From NCBI RefSeq assembly GCF_018256155.1, contig NZ_JAERLY010000002.1, positions 434,001-498,000 of the forward strand: 64,000 bases of DNA, in the 5' to 3' direction. This stretch comes from Gluconobacter sp. Dm-62. Lineage in GTDB: Bacteria > Pseudomonadota > Alphaproteobacteria > Acetobacterales > Acetobacteraceae. Made by a program: the position numbers and the translations under genes. This document shows positions 1 through 9,250 of the stretch, in pieces (within the stretch, counting starts at the first letter, position 1; every line of letters starts with the position of its first letter). The notes beneath the pieces were generated by a model. It was given only the letters and a program-made list of their open reading frames with translations. It searched no databases and was not told where the DNA came from.

Positions 1-202
1 TGAGGGCGATCTGGAAAACGGAGCGGGCGATCTGCATGCCTGTGTGGTGGGAGAGGTCGAGCGACCACTGATCACGATGGTTCTGCGCCGCACCTGTGGC
101 AACCAGCTTCGTGCGGCGGCCATTCTGGGTGTGAACCGCAACACCCTGCGCAAACGGATCCGCGAACTGGACATCACGATCCCGAAAGGCATCGACGAGT
201 GA
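1..202 (+). CDS. ntrC: NtrC response regulator, C-terminal end only
   Basis: Reading in the frame that ends with the TGA at 200-202 gives about 66 residues of a Fis-type DNA-binding tail, with the helix-turn-helix segment LRAAAILGVNRNTLRKRI followed by RELDI. That is the usual C-terminus of the sigma-54 activator NtrC, which controls nitrogen-assimilation genes after phosphorylation by NtrB. The receiver and AAA+ domains lie upstream of the window. The stop codon overlaps the GTG start of ntrY by two bases, so the two genes are very likely translated as one operon. The NtrC assignment depends on this tail plus the ntrY-ntrX context; another Fis-type activator is possible but less likely. Confidence 0.85.
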   Translation, partial: EGDLENGAGDLHACVVGEVERPLITMVLRRTCGNQLRAAAILGVNRNTLRKRIRELDITIPKGIDE

Positions 203-2586
203 AATTTCCTTCCCTGAGGCGCCTGTTTGCGAGGCTGACGAGCGCCAACGGGGCGGTTCTCCTGACAGTCATGGCGCTGGTTCTCGCGTTTGCGACGTTC
301 GTCGTGCTGTCGGGGGGGATGTCTCTGGCGCATCGCCCGCAGGTTCAGGCGATCGTCTTCCTGCTCGATTTCATCATGCTCATGCTGATTGCGGCGGCGG
401 CCGTGGTGCAGATCGGGCGGATGGTGGCCGAACGCAGGCTGGGTCTGGCCGGTGCGCGTTTGCATGTGCGGCTGATTACGTTGTTCGGCATCGTGGCGGT
501 GGCCCCGACCATCGTGGTCGGCGCGGTGGCGACACTGTTCTTCCATTATGGCGTGGAAATCTGGTTTTCAAACCGTGTGAACGATGCGCTGACGGAAGCG
601 CGATCCGTTGCGGTCGGATATCTGCGCGAGCACAACGACAACGCCCGGACCGAAGCGTTCGCCCTCGCGAACACGCTGATTACCGTTCAGAATGATGAAC
701 TTTTTTCCCGTGGAATTGACCTCTTCCATGACCCGGCACGTCTTCAGGAATTTCTGGATGATGAGGTCACAGAGCGCGGGCTGACAGATGCTGAGGTGTT
801 TGATCCGCTGACCTACAAGGTTCTGGCAGTCGGTGGACTTCTGGGTAGCGATGCCGACATGTCGACGGCTCCTCCGCTTCCACCGAAGTCGGTCGTGGAA
901 CTGGCGCAGCATGGTGAGGCGGTTATTCTGGACCGACCGGACCAGCGCAGGGTACGCGCCGTGGTGGCGCTGGGCGGAAATTCCGGCCTCATGCTTGTCA
1001 TCACGCGCCCGGTTGATCCGGATGTGGTGGAACATATGCGCCGGACGGATACGCTGGTTGCGGATTATCAGAGGTTGATCACCAATCGCGGCAAGACGCA
1101 GGTCCTGTTCGCGGTCATTTTTGCCCTGATGGGGTTGCTTGTTCTGGCGGTCGGGATGCTGACGGGGCTGGCGCTGGCCAACCGTATCGCCAATCCGCTT
1201 GGGTTGCTCATTCTGGCGGCCCAGCGGATTTCCAAAGGCGATCTGGGGGTCCGTGTTCCGGTGCCCGACGATGCGGGTCAGGACAAGGACGATGAGGTGA
1301 CGGGCCTGTCCCGGGCTTTCAACAGCATGACGGACCAGCTTGAGAGCCAGCGTTCCGAGCTGATGCAGGCCTATGACCAGATCAACGAGCGCCGCCGTTT
1401 TACCGAGACCGTGCTGGCGGGTGTGTCGGCGGGTGTGATCGGGCTGGACCGGATGCAGGTCATCGAACTGCCGAACCGTGCGGCTTCCAGTGTGCTTCAG
1501 CGTGATCTCCAGCCCGCCATCGGCATGAAGCTTGCGGATCGGGTGCCGGAGTTCTCGACTCTTCTGGAGGCGGCGCGTTTGGCGCCCGAACGCGTTCATA
1601 CGGCCGAGATTCAGGTGGACACCGAAGGTGCGCAGCGTCCGGGTGGCCCGGGCGAAGGCGCGGGTGCGGGTGCGGGGCGGACACTTCTCGTGCGGATCGT
1701 GGCTGAGCTCCGGGGACAGGACGTTGCGGGTTACGTCGTGACCTTCGACGACATCACCGACCTTCAGTCCGCTCAACGCAAGGCCGCTTGGGCTGATGTG
1801 GCGCGGCGCGTGGCCCACGAAATCAAGAATCCGCTGACCCCGATTCAGCTTGCAGCGGAACGTCTGAAACGGCGCTTCCTCAAGGAAATTCAGTCTGATC
1901 CTGAGACTTACACGCAGCTTGTGGACACGATTGTGCGACAGGTGGGCGATATCGGGCGCATGGTTGACGAGTTCTCCGCTTTCGCGCGGATGCCGCAGCC
2001 TGTCATGCAGCCGGAGGACTTCTCGCGGCTGTGTCGTGAGGCACTGGTGCTCCAGCGGAATGCTCATCCCGAAATCGTGTTCGAGACGACGGGATTGCCG
2101 CCATCGGGACCGATCGTGCGCTGCGATCGGCGACTCATCGGTCAGGCGCTCACAAACCTGCTACAGAATGCAGCCGATGCCGTTAGCATGGCAGGTCGCG
2201 GAAAACCGGGAGAAAACGCGCCTGGCCAGCCAGTGCAGCCAATTGGACACATTGTGGTGGGCTTGCACATTCGCGGCGGGCATGTCCTGCTAGACATCGA
2301 AGATGACGGGATCGGCCTGCCGACGGTGGAACGCCACCGGCTGACCGAGCCTTATGTAACCCACAAGGCGAAAGGCACCGGCCTCGGCCTTGCGATCGTC
2401 AAGAAGATCATGGAGGACCATTCCGGGATGCTTCAGCTCACTGATCGGGAACCAGACCTTTCCCGTGGCCCGACATCCGGGCAGCGGGGAACGCGAGTCA
2501 CCCTGTCCCTGCCGTTATGGGAGCAGGAGAGCCATGTCCCGGGTGGAACAGACCTCCAGACCATGAGGACAGCAGATGGAACATGA
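199..2586 (+). CDS. ntrY: NtrY membrane sensor histidine kinase
   Basis: A 795-residue kinase that phosphorylates NtrX. It has three N-terminal membrane segments (about residues 15-115), an extracytoplasmic region, a further membrane segment near 297-325, a HAMP linker (about 328-385) and a PAS-like stretch. The kinase core has the phospho-acceptor H540 in the motif VAHEIKNPLTPIQ, an N box NLLQNAADAV near 653, and ATP-binding glycine boxes DDGIGLP and GTGLGLAIVKK. A Gly/Ala-rich linker sits near residues 480-490. The GTG start overlaps the ntrC stop, and the 3' end overlaps ntrX by 11 bases. In alphaproteobacteria NtrYX is linked to nitrogen metabolism and redox or envelope responses; the ligand here is unknown. 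Confidence 0.95.
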   Translation: MKFPSLRRLFARLTSANGAVLLTVMALVLAFATFVVLSGGMSLAHRPQVQAIVFLLDFIMLMLIAAAAVVQIGRMVAERRLGLAGARLHVRLITLFGIVAVAPTIVVGAVATLFFHYGVEIWFSNRVNDALTEARSVAVGYLREHNDNARTEAFALANTLITVQNDELFSRGIDLFHDPARLQEFLDDEVTERGLTDAEVFDPLTYKVLAVGGLLGSDADMSTAPPLPPKSVVELAQHGEAVILDRPDQRRVRAVVALGGNSGLMLVITRPVDPDVVEHMRRTDTLVADYQRLITNRGKTQVLFAVIFALMGLLVLAVGMLTGLALANRIANPLGLLILAAQRISKGDLGVRVPVPDDAGQDKDDEVTGLSRAFNSMTDQLESQRSELMQAYDQINERRRFTETVLAGVSAGVIGLDRMQVIELPNRAASSVLQRDLQPAIGMKLADRVPEFSTLLEAARLAPERVHTAEIQVDTEGAQRPGGPGEGAGAGAGRTLLVRIVAELRGQDVAGYVVTFDDITDLQSAQRKAAWADVARRVAHEIKNPLTPIQLAAERLKRRFLKEIQSDPETYTQLVDTIVRQVGDIGRMVDEFSAFARMPQPVMQPEDFSRLCREALVLQRNAHPEIVFETTGLPPSGPIVRCDRRLIGQALTNLLQNAADAVSMAGRGKPGENAPGQPVQPIGHIVVGLHIRGGHVLLDIEDDGIGLPTVERHRLTEPYVTHKAKGTGLGLAIVKKIMEDHSGMLQLTDREPDLSRGPTSGQRGTRVTLSLPLWEQESHVPGGTDLQTMRTADGT

Positions 2587-3982
2587 GATCCTGATCGTCG
2601 ATGACGAACCGGATATCCGGTTTCTCATCGAAGGTATTCTGAACGACGAAGGCTACAAGACCCGGACGGCGGCCAATTCGGATCAGGCGCTGGAGCTTTT
2701 CCGAGCACATTGTCCGTCACTGGCGATTCTGGATATCTGGCTTCAGGGGTCCCGGCTGGACGGGATCGAACTGCTCAAGATTTTCCAGACCGAAGAGCCA
2801 GGGCTGCCGACCCTGATGATCTCGGGGCACGGCACGATCGAGACGGCCGTGTCCAGTCTCAAGCTGGGCGCCTATGACTTCATCGAGAAGCCTTTCCAGT
2901 CGGACAGGCTTCTGGTGGTGGTGCGGCGTGCGCTCGAAGCCGCGCGTCTGCGACGGGAAAATGCGGAGCTGCGTCTGAGGGCGGGTCCGGAAACGACGCT
3001 CTCGGGGGATGGCGCCGTTATTTCGGCCCTGCGTGCCCAGATCGAGCGTGTGGCCCCCACCAATTCGCGTGTGTTGATCAGCGGCCCGGCCGGTTCGGGC
3101 AAGGAAGTCGCGGCCCGCATGATCCATGCGCGCTCACGCCGGGCGGAGGGGCCGTTCATTGCTCTGAACTGTGCGACTCTGGCACCCAACCGCTTTGAGG
3201 AAGAGCTTTTTGGTCTGGAGGGCGAGGACGGTCAGCCCATGCGTCGCGGCGTGCTGGAGCGCGCTCATCGCGGGACGTTGCTGCTCGATGAAGTCGCGGA
3301 TATGCCTCCTGAGACGCAGGGCAAGATCGTCCGTGCGCTTCAGGATCAGACATTCGAACGCCTGGGCGGCAATACGCGGGTGAAGGTGGACATCCGCGTT
3401 ATTGCCACGACCAACCGGGATCTTCAGTCCGAGATCGCGGCACACCGCTTTCGCGAGGATCTTTATTACCGTCTGGCAGTTGTGCCGTTGCGGGTGCCGT
3501 CCCTGCGCGAACGTCGCGAGGATATTCCGGGTCTGGCGCGGCACTTCCTTGAGCGCTGTGCGCAGTCTTCGGGGCTTCCGGTGCGGGAGCTTTCCGTGGA
3601 CGCGCTTGCGGCGCTGCAATCCTATGAATGGCCCGGCAATGTGCGCGAGTTGCGCAACCTGATGGAGCGGCTGCTGATCATGATGCCGGGGACGGGCAAT
3701 GACCCGATTCGGGCGGACATGCTGCCGGCCACCATCAGTCAGGGCGCACCCTCCATGACGCGGCTGAACTCCGGGGCGGATGTGATGAGCCTGCCACTGC
3801 GTGAGGCGCGCGATCTGTTCGAGACGCAGTACCTTCAGGTGCAGCTCATGCGGTTTGGCGGTAATATCAGCCGCACAGCCAGCTTCGTCTGCATGGAGCG
3901 CAGTGCGCTCCATCGCAAGCTCAAGCAGCTTGGGGTGACGACGAACGAAGAGCGTTCCACGACGTCGCCGGTGAGTGGCTGA
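2576..3982 (+). CDS. ntrX: NtrX response regulator
   Basis: A 468-residue NtrC-family regulator. The receiver domain (about 1-125) has acidic residues D9/D10, the phospho-acceptor D53 (ILDIW) and a conserved lysine in FIEKPF. The AAA+ domain (about 145-380) has a Walker A GPAGSGKE and Walker B LLLDEVADMP. The C-terminal helix-turn-helix ends in SALHRKLKQLGV. The loop after EELFG, where true sigma-54 activators have GAFTGA, instead reads LEGEDGQPMRRG, so the sigma-54 contact motif is absent. This is known for alphaproteobacterial NtrX proteins and suggests it does not open sigma-54 promoters. It overlaps ntrY and is followed 48 bases later by hfq. Confidence 0.95.
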   Translation: MEHEILIVDDEPDIRFLIEGILNDEGYKTRTAANSDQALELFRAHCPSLAILDIWLQGSRLDGIELLKIFQTEEPGLPTLMISGHGTIETAVSSLKLGAYDFIEKPFQSDRLLVVVRRALEAARLRRENAELRLRAGPETTLSGDGAVISALRAQIERVAPTNSRVLISGPAGSGKEVAARMIHARSRRAEGPFIALNCATLAPNRFEEELFGLEGEDGQPMRRGVLERAHRGTLLLDEVADMPPETQGKIVRALQDQTFERLGGNTRVKVDIRVIATTNRDLQSEIAAHRFREDLYYRLAVVPLRVPSLRERREDIPGLARHFLERCAQSSGLPVRELSVDALAALQSYEWPGNVRELRNLMERLLIMMPGTGNDPIRADMLPATISQGAPSMTRLNSGADVMSLPLREARDLFETQYLQVQLMRFGGNISRTASFVCMERSALHRKLKQLGVTTNEERSTTSPVSG

Positions 3983-4030
3983 GATGGCGGACCGGCTTTT
4001 CTCCTTTTTCCTCTGTCGACTGATAACAGC

Positions 4031-4285
4031 GTGACTTCAGAACCTTCCTCTTCTGCCGGTCCCCGTGCCGTGCAGGAGATTTTCCTCGACCATCTGCGCA
4101 GGACCGAAGCCTCCGTGACCGTCTTTCTGGTCAATGGGGTGAAGCTGCAGGGCATCGTGGCGCAGTCGGATGCCCAGACCCTGCTGCTCCGCCGTGATGG
4201 TCATGTGCAGCTTGTTTACAAACACGCAGTCAGCACGATCATGCCGGTCGCGGCGATGTCCCATTTTGTGGAAGAAGAACTTTGA
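4031..4285 (+). CDS. hfq: RNA chaperone Hfq
   Basis: An 84-residue Sm-like protein that forms a hexameric ring and matches small RNAs to mRNAs. The Sm1 region ([20 protein letters not shown]) and the Sm2 region ([10 protein letters not shown], with the conserved YKHA motif) are both present; the C-terminal tail is short, as usual in alphaproteobacteria. Translation starts at a GTG. The stop overlaps the TTG start of hflX, a gene pairing conserved across many proteobacteria, so hfq and hflX are almost certainly cotranscribed, probably with ntrX. Confidence 0.96.
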   Translation: MTSEPSSSAGPRAVQEIFLDHLRRTEASVTVFLVNGVKLQGIVAQSDAQTLLLRRDGHVQLVYKHAVSTIMPVAAMSHFVEEEL

Positions 4286-5595
4286 GCGGTTTCGAGACCA
4301 AAAGACCTGCAACCCGTGCGGCCGTCATCCTGCCCTGGGAGAAGTCAGGGCCGCATGAAGAAATTCGCGCGGCCGATGCCCGGCTTGAGGAAGCGGTCGG
4401 GCTGACAGCTTCGATCGGGCTGGTTGTTGTGCGTCAGGCTGCTATTCTGCTGCGTGCGCGCCGCCCGGCAACCCTGCTGGGAAGCGGTCAGGTCGAGCAG
4501 CTTGCCGAGGCCGTCAAGCTCGACGATGTGGATGTGGTCGTTATTGATGCGCGTCTGTCGCCGGGCCAGCAGCGCAATCTTGAAAAGGCGTTGGGCTGCA
4601 AGGTTGTGGACCGGACAGGGCTGATTCTGGATATTTTCGGCGCGCGTGCTGCCACCCGTGAAGGTGTGTTGCAGGTCGAACTGGCGCATCTGGAATATCA
4701 GCGTTCCCGGCTCGTGCGTCTATGGACCCATCTTGAGCGTCAGCGCGGCGGTTTTGGCTTCCTTGGCGGCCCGGGTGAAACGCAGATGGAAGCGGATCGC
4801 CGGATGCTGGCCGAGCGTATCGGCAAGATCAAGAAAGAGCTGGAGCAGGTGCGCCGGACCCGCGGCCTGCACCGTGAGTCCCGCAAGCGTGTTCCGTTCC
4901 CGGTCGTGGCGCTCGTGGGCTATACCAACGCGGGCAAGTCCACGCTCTTCAATGCACTGACGGGCGCATCCGTCCATGCTCAGGACCAGCTTTTCGCCAC
5001 GCTGGATCCGACCATGCGCGGCCTGCGTCTGCCTTCTGGCCGCAATGTGATCCTGTCCGACACGGTGGGGTTCATCAGCGAACTGCCGACAGAGCTGATT
5101 GCGGCGTTCCGTGCGACGCTTGAAGAAGTGGCACAGGCAGATGTGATCCTGCATGTCCGTGATATCTCGCATCCCGACAGTGCCGCCCAGAGAGCGGATG
5201 TTCTCAATGTGCTGGACGGCATGGTGCGGGATGGGATGCTTGATTCACACTGGTCGGACCGCACGATCGAAGTGCTGAACAAGGCCGATCTGGTTGGTGG
5301 CGTCGAGGCCGTGCCGAAGCGTGAGAACGCTGTGGCGATCTCGGCCATTACGGGCGAGGGGCTGCCGGATCTGTTCGAGATTCTGGACCAGTATCTGACG
5401 CGATCCATGAAGTCTGTGGACGTGCGTCTACCGATTACGGATGGGGCTGCACTGGCCTGGCTTTATCAGCACGGTGAAGTGGTTGGACGGACGGATCGGG
5501 AAGACGGGATGGATGTGCAGGTCCGTCTTTTCTCGGCAGATCTGGAGCGGTTCGAACTGCTTCACCCGGAGCGGATTGTTCAGCCGGAAGCCTGA
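4282..5595 (+). CDS. hflX: Ribosome-associated GTPase HflX
   Basis: A 437-residue GTPase that binds the large ribosomal subunit and splits stalled or hibernating ribosomes. The N-terminal HflX domain includes LLGSGQVEQ and the linker [13 protein letters not shown]; the G domain has Walker [10 protein letters not shown], switch II DTVGFI and NKAD. The start codon is TTG, inside the hfq stop region, implying translational coupling. Its end converges with the opgC-like gene on the other strand, and a 7-bp hairpin covers the two stop codons. Confidence 0.95.
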   Translation: MSGFETKRPATRAAVILPWEKSGPHEEIRAADARLEEAVGLTASIGLVVVRQAAILLRARRPATLLGSGQVEQLAEAVKLDDVDVVVIDARLSPGQQRNLEKALGCKVVDRTGLILDIFGARAATREGVLQVELAHLEYQRSRLVRLWTHLERQRGGFGFLGGPGETQMEADRRMLAERIGKIKKELEQVRRTRGLHRESRKRVPFPVVALVGYTNAGKSTLFNALTGASVHAQDQLFATLDPTMRGLRLPSGRNVILSDTVGFISELPTELIAAFRATLEEVAQADVILHVRDISHPDSAAQRADVLNVLDGMVRDGMLDSHWSDRTIEVLNKADLVGGVEAVPKRENAVAISAITGEGLPDLFEILDQYLTRSMKSVDVRLPITDGAALAWLYQHGEVVGRTDREDGMDVQVRLFSADLERFELLHPERIVQPEA

Positions 5596-5610
5596 GAATG
5601 TTCTCTCAGG
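5591..5610. terminator. Hairpin between convergent hflX and opgC-like genes
   Basis: Inverted repeat CCTGAGA (5591-5597) and TCTCAGG (5604-5610) with a six-base loop spans the hflX stop and lies next to the stop of the minus-strand gene. No T-tract follows on either side, so intrinsic termination is uncertain. Confidence 0.4.
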
Positions 5611-6763
5611 GCGCTGGTACCGCGGGTGCAGCGCCCGCGGAGATACGGGCAGCCTTAGCGCGCTGGCGGGCGCGATCCAGTGGCACAGCCAGCGCGTAAG
5701 TCAGGCCGAGCCCGACCACGTTCATGACGAGCTGCTCCCACAGATTGATGCCGAAACTGGCGAACATCAGCCGTCCCAGCAGGTCGAGCACCGTGCTACA
5801 GGCGAAGACTTCCAGTGAGTTCCGACCCAGCAGGGCGAGACTCTGGCCGATCCGGTCGGCGGAAATGCGGCGCAGCGCTTTGGAAGACTGCACCAGATAG
5901 AAGATCGCCATGATGTCCAGCAGCCGCCAGATGGCCAGCGTGGATTTACCCGTATTGGGTGGGGCCGGGAAAATCCGCAGGAACGGGACGTGCCAGTACT
6001 CGTATGGAAAACACAGCACGAAAGCGCCGGCGAGATAGGCCAGACACAGGGCTTTGGCCCATGGACGATAGGGCAGGTCGCCATTGTTTTTTGAGGCCCA
6101 GACGGCACCCAGGATTCCCAGAATGTACAGGAATTGCCAGCCGAACGGATTGAGATACCATCCAGTGGGGTCAAGCCAGTTGGGAATGGTGATATGGGGA
6201 TCCAGATTGGCGACGGCCCATATGGCCACGCTGATAGAGACCAGCAGCCACAGACTGCGCTTCAGGAGCCAGTAGATCACCGGGAACAGCGCCAGAAGTA
6301 CGACATAAAGCGGCAGGATGTTCAGGTAGCTTGGCAGGGCATCGAAGGTCAGGATGCGCCACAGCCAGCTATAGCCATGCGCGAGCTGGGGCTCGATCGT
6401 GTATTCCGGCAGAGGCTGGTAATGCCGCCACTGCCGCACGGTCCAGACGAACACCAGCGTCATACCGGTCTGGTACAGATACAGTCTGAGGCAGCGGGCG
6501 AGGATCCGATGGATGCCGGTTTTCCAGCCCTGACGGTCGATCAGACGTCCATAAGCCAGATAGGACGCATAACCCGCCAGCATGACGAAAATCTCGGCCG
6601 CGTCCGCAAATCCGAAATTGCGGATAGTGATCCGGTTGAGCAGATCGTCCGGGACATGATCCACAAGCATCATCAGCAACGCGATGCCACGCAGTGCATC
6701 CACGCGGTGATCGCGGGGATTCTTTCGCGCTAAAGCTGATGGGGGCGATTGGGGCGGCTCCAT
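5606..6763 (-). CDS. opgC: OpgC-like membrane acyltransferase
   Basis: A 385-residue polytopic membrane protein of the OpgC family, whose characterised members transfer succinyl groups to periplasmic osmoregulated glucans. It opens with RVDALRGIALLMMLVDHVP, the typical start of this acyltransferase superfamily, and has about ten hydrophobic segments and an Ala/Pro-rich tail. No glucan synthase (opgG/opgH) is in the window, so the substrate is not shown by context; other sugar polymers are possible. The gene converges with hflX and is preceded by about 75 bases of noncoding DNA. Confidence 0.8.
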   Translation of the reverse strand: MEPPQSPPSALARKNPRDHRVDALRGIALLMMLVDHVPDDLLNRITIRNFGFADAAEIFVMLAGYASYLAYGRLIDRQGWKTGIHRILARCLRLYLYQTGMTLVFVWTVRQWRHYQPLPEYTIEPQLAHGYSWLWRILTFDALPSYLNILPLYVVLLALFPVIYWLLKRSLWLLVSISVAIWAVANLDPHITIPNWLDPTGWYLNPFGWQFLYILGILGAVWASKNNGDLPYRPWAKALCLAYLAGAFVLCFPYEYWHVPFLRIFPAPPNTGKSTLAIWRLLDIMAIFYLVQSSKALRRISADRIGQSLALLGRNSLEVFACSTVLDLLGRLMFASFGINLWEQLVMNVVGLGLTYALAVPLDRARQRAKAARISAGAAPAVPAP

Positions 6764-6837
6764 GACTTCTTCTTATCGTCAGTGCGGGGGCAGGGGTATA
6801 GGTGAGAGGTTACGGTCAGATTAAAGATTGGACGGAA

Positions 6838-7482
6838 TTACGGTATGTGGCTTTCCGTGTCTGCATGATGCAGACCGGGCTCCGTCGAGCCCTGCATACC
6901 CATGCCGCCTCCACCGCCCCCAGCACCTCCGCCGCCTTTTCCGCCCTCTTTGCCTTCTCCCTTACTGCCGCCATTCGAGGAGGGGCGGGTTGGCCCCTGT
7001 TCAGGAAGCACGAGATCGGCGGGAAGGCTCTCCAGATTGAGAGCCTTGCGGATGAAATTGCGGAGGGAGACCACGAGATCATGGGTCGGGACGGGCCGTC
7101 CGGTTACAAGTTCTGCCGCGGCACGCCCGGCTAGCCGAACCTGTTCTTCCGTCCCGAGCAGGATAATGTCAGACAGCGCGGCTTCAACGGCATCGCGAAT
7201 GCGGCGGTTGCGGTCCGAGCTGGAAAGCTGGTCGGCACTCAGGTCCCGCTTGTGCGCCGGATCCACGACCAGATCGCCGGTGAATGAGCCGCCCAGTGTG
7301 CGATAGGCGGCCATCAGGACGCGCAGGCGTTCGTTGATCTGGCGGTTCATGCGCTCCCGCCGCTGCTGGATGGTCAGCATCGTCAGCAGGCGGATGCCGA
7401 CGCCGATCAGCGTGAAGAGGGCCAGCCCGATCAGAGTGGCGAGCAGGCTGTGCCAGGAACTGAAATCAATCATGCTGCGCAA
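6838..7482 (-). CDS. Hypothetical membrane protein with glycine-rich tail
   Basis: A 214-residue protein of unknown function. One membrane segment lies near the N-terminus (LATLIGLALFTLIGVGIRL), followed by a charged helical region containing QQRRERMNRQINERLRVL, and a tail of glycine and lysine runs from about residue 165 to 195. The TTG at 7482 is preferred because a GGAGA ribosome-binding site lies seven bases before it; an ATG nine bases inside has no good site. It could be a membrane-anchored scaffold, but nothing in the sequence proves a role. Confidence 0.6.
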   Translation of the reverse strand: MRSMIDFSSWHSLLATLIGLALFTLIGVGIRLLTMLTIQQRRERMNRQINERLRVLMAAYRTLGGSFTGDLVVDPAHKRDLSADQLSSSDRNRRIRDAVEAALSDIILLGTEEQVRLAGRAAAELVTGRPVPTHDLVVSLRNFIRKALNLESLPADLVLPEQGPTRPSSNGGSKGEGKEGGKGGGGAGGGGGGMGMQGSTEPGLHHADTESHIP

Positions 7483-7564
7483 CGCGTCTCTCCGGAGCGG
7501 TCGGGGATGCGGCTATAACAGCCGGGCATCCGTACGGTTTTATGATTTCAGCCCCTGACGGGCC

Positions 7565-9019
7565 TTACAGTGCGAGCAGGCTTTCGTTCGACTGGGATGC
7601 AATGATTCCATGCTGTTCGGGATGCAGGCCCGTGACTTCCACGGTGTGGCCATGGGATTGCAGCTTGCCGATGATCTTTTCCAGCACCTGAACCGAGGTG
7701 ATGTCCCAGAAACGGGCGTGGCTCAGGTCGAGAACAACGGTTTTGGCATCGGTGTGGTAGTCAATGGCATCGGACAGGCTGTCTGAGGACGCGAAAAAGA
7801 CCTGACCGGATGCCCTGTAGGTCAGCGTCTCGCCTGAACGCTCTTCCGTGACACGCAGGAGTTTTGCGGCATGCCAGGCGAAAAACACGCCCGAGAGCAT
7901 GACCCCGACCGCAACGCCTGCGGCCAGATCGTGGGTGATGACGACGACGGCAACGGTGACGAGCATGGTCAGGCTGGACAGGCGTGGATGGCGAGTCAGG
8001 TCGCGCAGGCTGCCCCATGAGAACGTGCTGGCTGAGACCATGATCATGATGGCGACGAGGGCTGCCATCGGTACCTGTCCGACCCAGCGATGGAGCAGAA
8101 CCATGAGGGCCAGCAGGAAGGCCCCGGCCGTGAAGGTCGAGAGGCGTCCGCGTCCACCATAGCGCAGGTTGCCGACGGTCTGCCCAATCATGCCGCAGCC
8201 TGCAATGCCGCCGAATGCGCCGACGAGAATGTTGGAAATACCGAGCCCCGTGCACTCCATGCGCTGGTCGCCATGGGTATCGGTGATGTCATCGACGACG
8301 GAGGCCGTCATCATGGATTCCAGCAGGCCTACAGCCGCCATGGCCAGCGCATAGGGCAATACGACGGACCATGTGGCCCAGTTCAGGGCAATATGCGGGA
8401 AGGTCAGACTGGGCAGGCCGGTCGGGAGGTCGCCGAGGTCCGAGACTGTATGAACGGGCATCGGATGGAGCATCGTGATGGCGGTGAGGACCACGATACA
8501 GATCAGTGGCGAGGGGATCGCGTTCGACAGGCGGGGCAGCAGATAGATGATGACCAGGCCCAGCGCGATCAGCGCATAGGTGTGCCAGCTCACGCCTAGC
8601 ATCTGCGGAACCTGTGCGGAAAAGATCATGATGGCCAACGCATTGACGAAACCCGTCCGGACTTCGGCGGGCACAAAGCGCATGACGGCCTGAAGACGCA
8701 GCAGCCCGAACACGACCTGAAACGCGCCGGCGACGAGTGTGGCGAGCAGCATCGCCTGCACGCCATGAGCATGAACCAGAGGTGCCGCGACCAGAGCTAC
8801 GGAGCCGGCCGCGCCGGAAATCATGCCCGGCCGTCCGCCGAAAATGGCGATCGAGACGGAAATGACAAAGGACGCGAACAGCGAGACCGCCGGGGAGACG
8901 CCCGCGATATAGGAGAAGGCGATGACCTCGGGAATGAGGGCAAAAGTACCGACCATTCCGGCCAGCACTTCGCGCAGCGGGTTCTGTGCCCACTGGCGAC
9001 GATAGAGAGCGGGAGACAT
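7565..9019 (-). CDS. SulP-family anion transporter
   Basis: A 484-residue inner-membrane transporter of the SLC26/SulP family, which moves sulfate, bicarbonate, dicarboxylates or other anions. Hydrophobic segments fill residues 15-400, with the family signature near SYIAGVSPAVSLFASF and the conserved GGRPGMISGAAGS. A short STAS domain follows at about 405-484 (VVLDLSHARFWDITSVQVLE). The ATG at 9019 has an AAGGAT ribosome-binding site. The anion cannot be told from the sequence; bicarbonate, as in BicA-type members, is one option. The gene is divergent from the dehydrogenase at 9251. Confidence 0.88.
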   Translation of the reverse strand: MSPALYRRQWAQNPLREVLAGMVGTFALIPEVIAFSYIAGVSPAVSLFASFVISVSIAIFGGRPGMISGAAGSVALVAAPLVHAHGVQAMLLATLVAGAFQVVFGLLRLQAVMRFVPAEVRTGFVNALAIMIFSAQVPQMLGVSWHTYALIALGLVIIYLLPRLSNAIPSPLICIVVLTAITMLHPMPVHTVSDLGDLPTGLPSLTFPHIALNWATWSVVLPYALAMAAVGLLESMMTASVVDDITDTHGDQRMECTGLGISNILVGAFGGIAGCGMIGQTVGNLRYGGRGRLSTFTAGAFLLALMVLLHRWVGQVPMAALVAIMIMVSASTFSWGSLRDLTRHPRLSSLTMLVTVAVVVITHDLAAGVAVGVMLSGVFFAWHAAKLLRVTEERSGETLTYRASGQVFFASSDSLSDAIDYHTDAKTVVLDLSHARFWDITSVQVLEKIIGKLQSHGHTVEVTGLHPEQHGIIASQSNESLLAL

Positions 9020-9250
9020 GAAAAGATCCTTGCGGGCAGGGCGTGAACAGGGTGCGACGTATTCAGGCCCGGCGCGGCAATGGTGCGTCCAGTGTAACCG
9101 GACTGAGCTCAGGATTGAAGATGCGGAATGAGCAGGGCGTGCGAGCGCGCTGTTTATTGGTCTTTTGCCAGGACGTTATCGCCCCGAATTGAACATCCAG
9201 GCGCATCATTGCGTTGGCACGAAACTGACATCCTTCATTCGGAGATCATT

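Noticed and set aside
568-2067. Minus-strand open reading frame of 499 codons inside ntrY
   Set aside because: It lies wholly within the intact kinase gene on the other strand, with His/Arg-rich composition typical of antisense reading in high-GC DNA.
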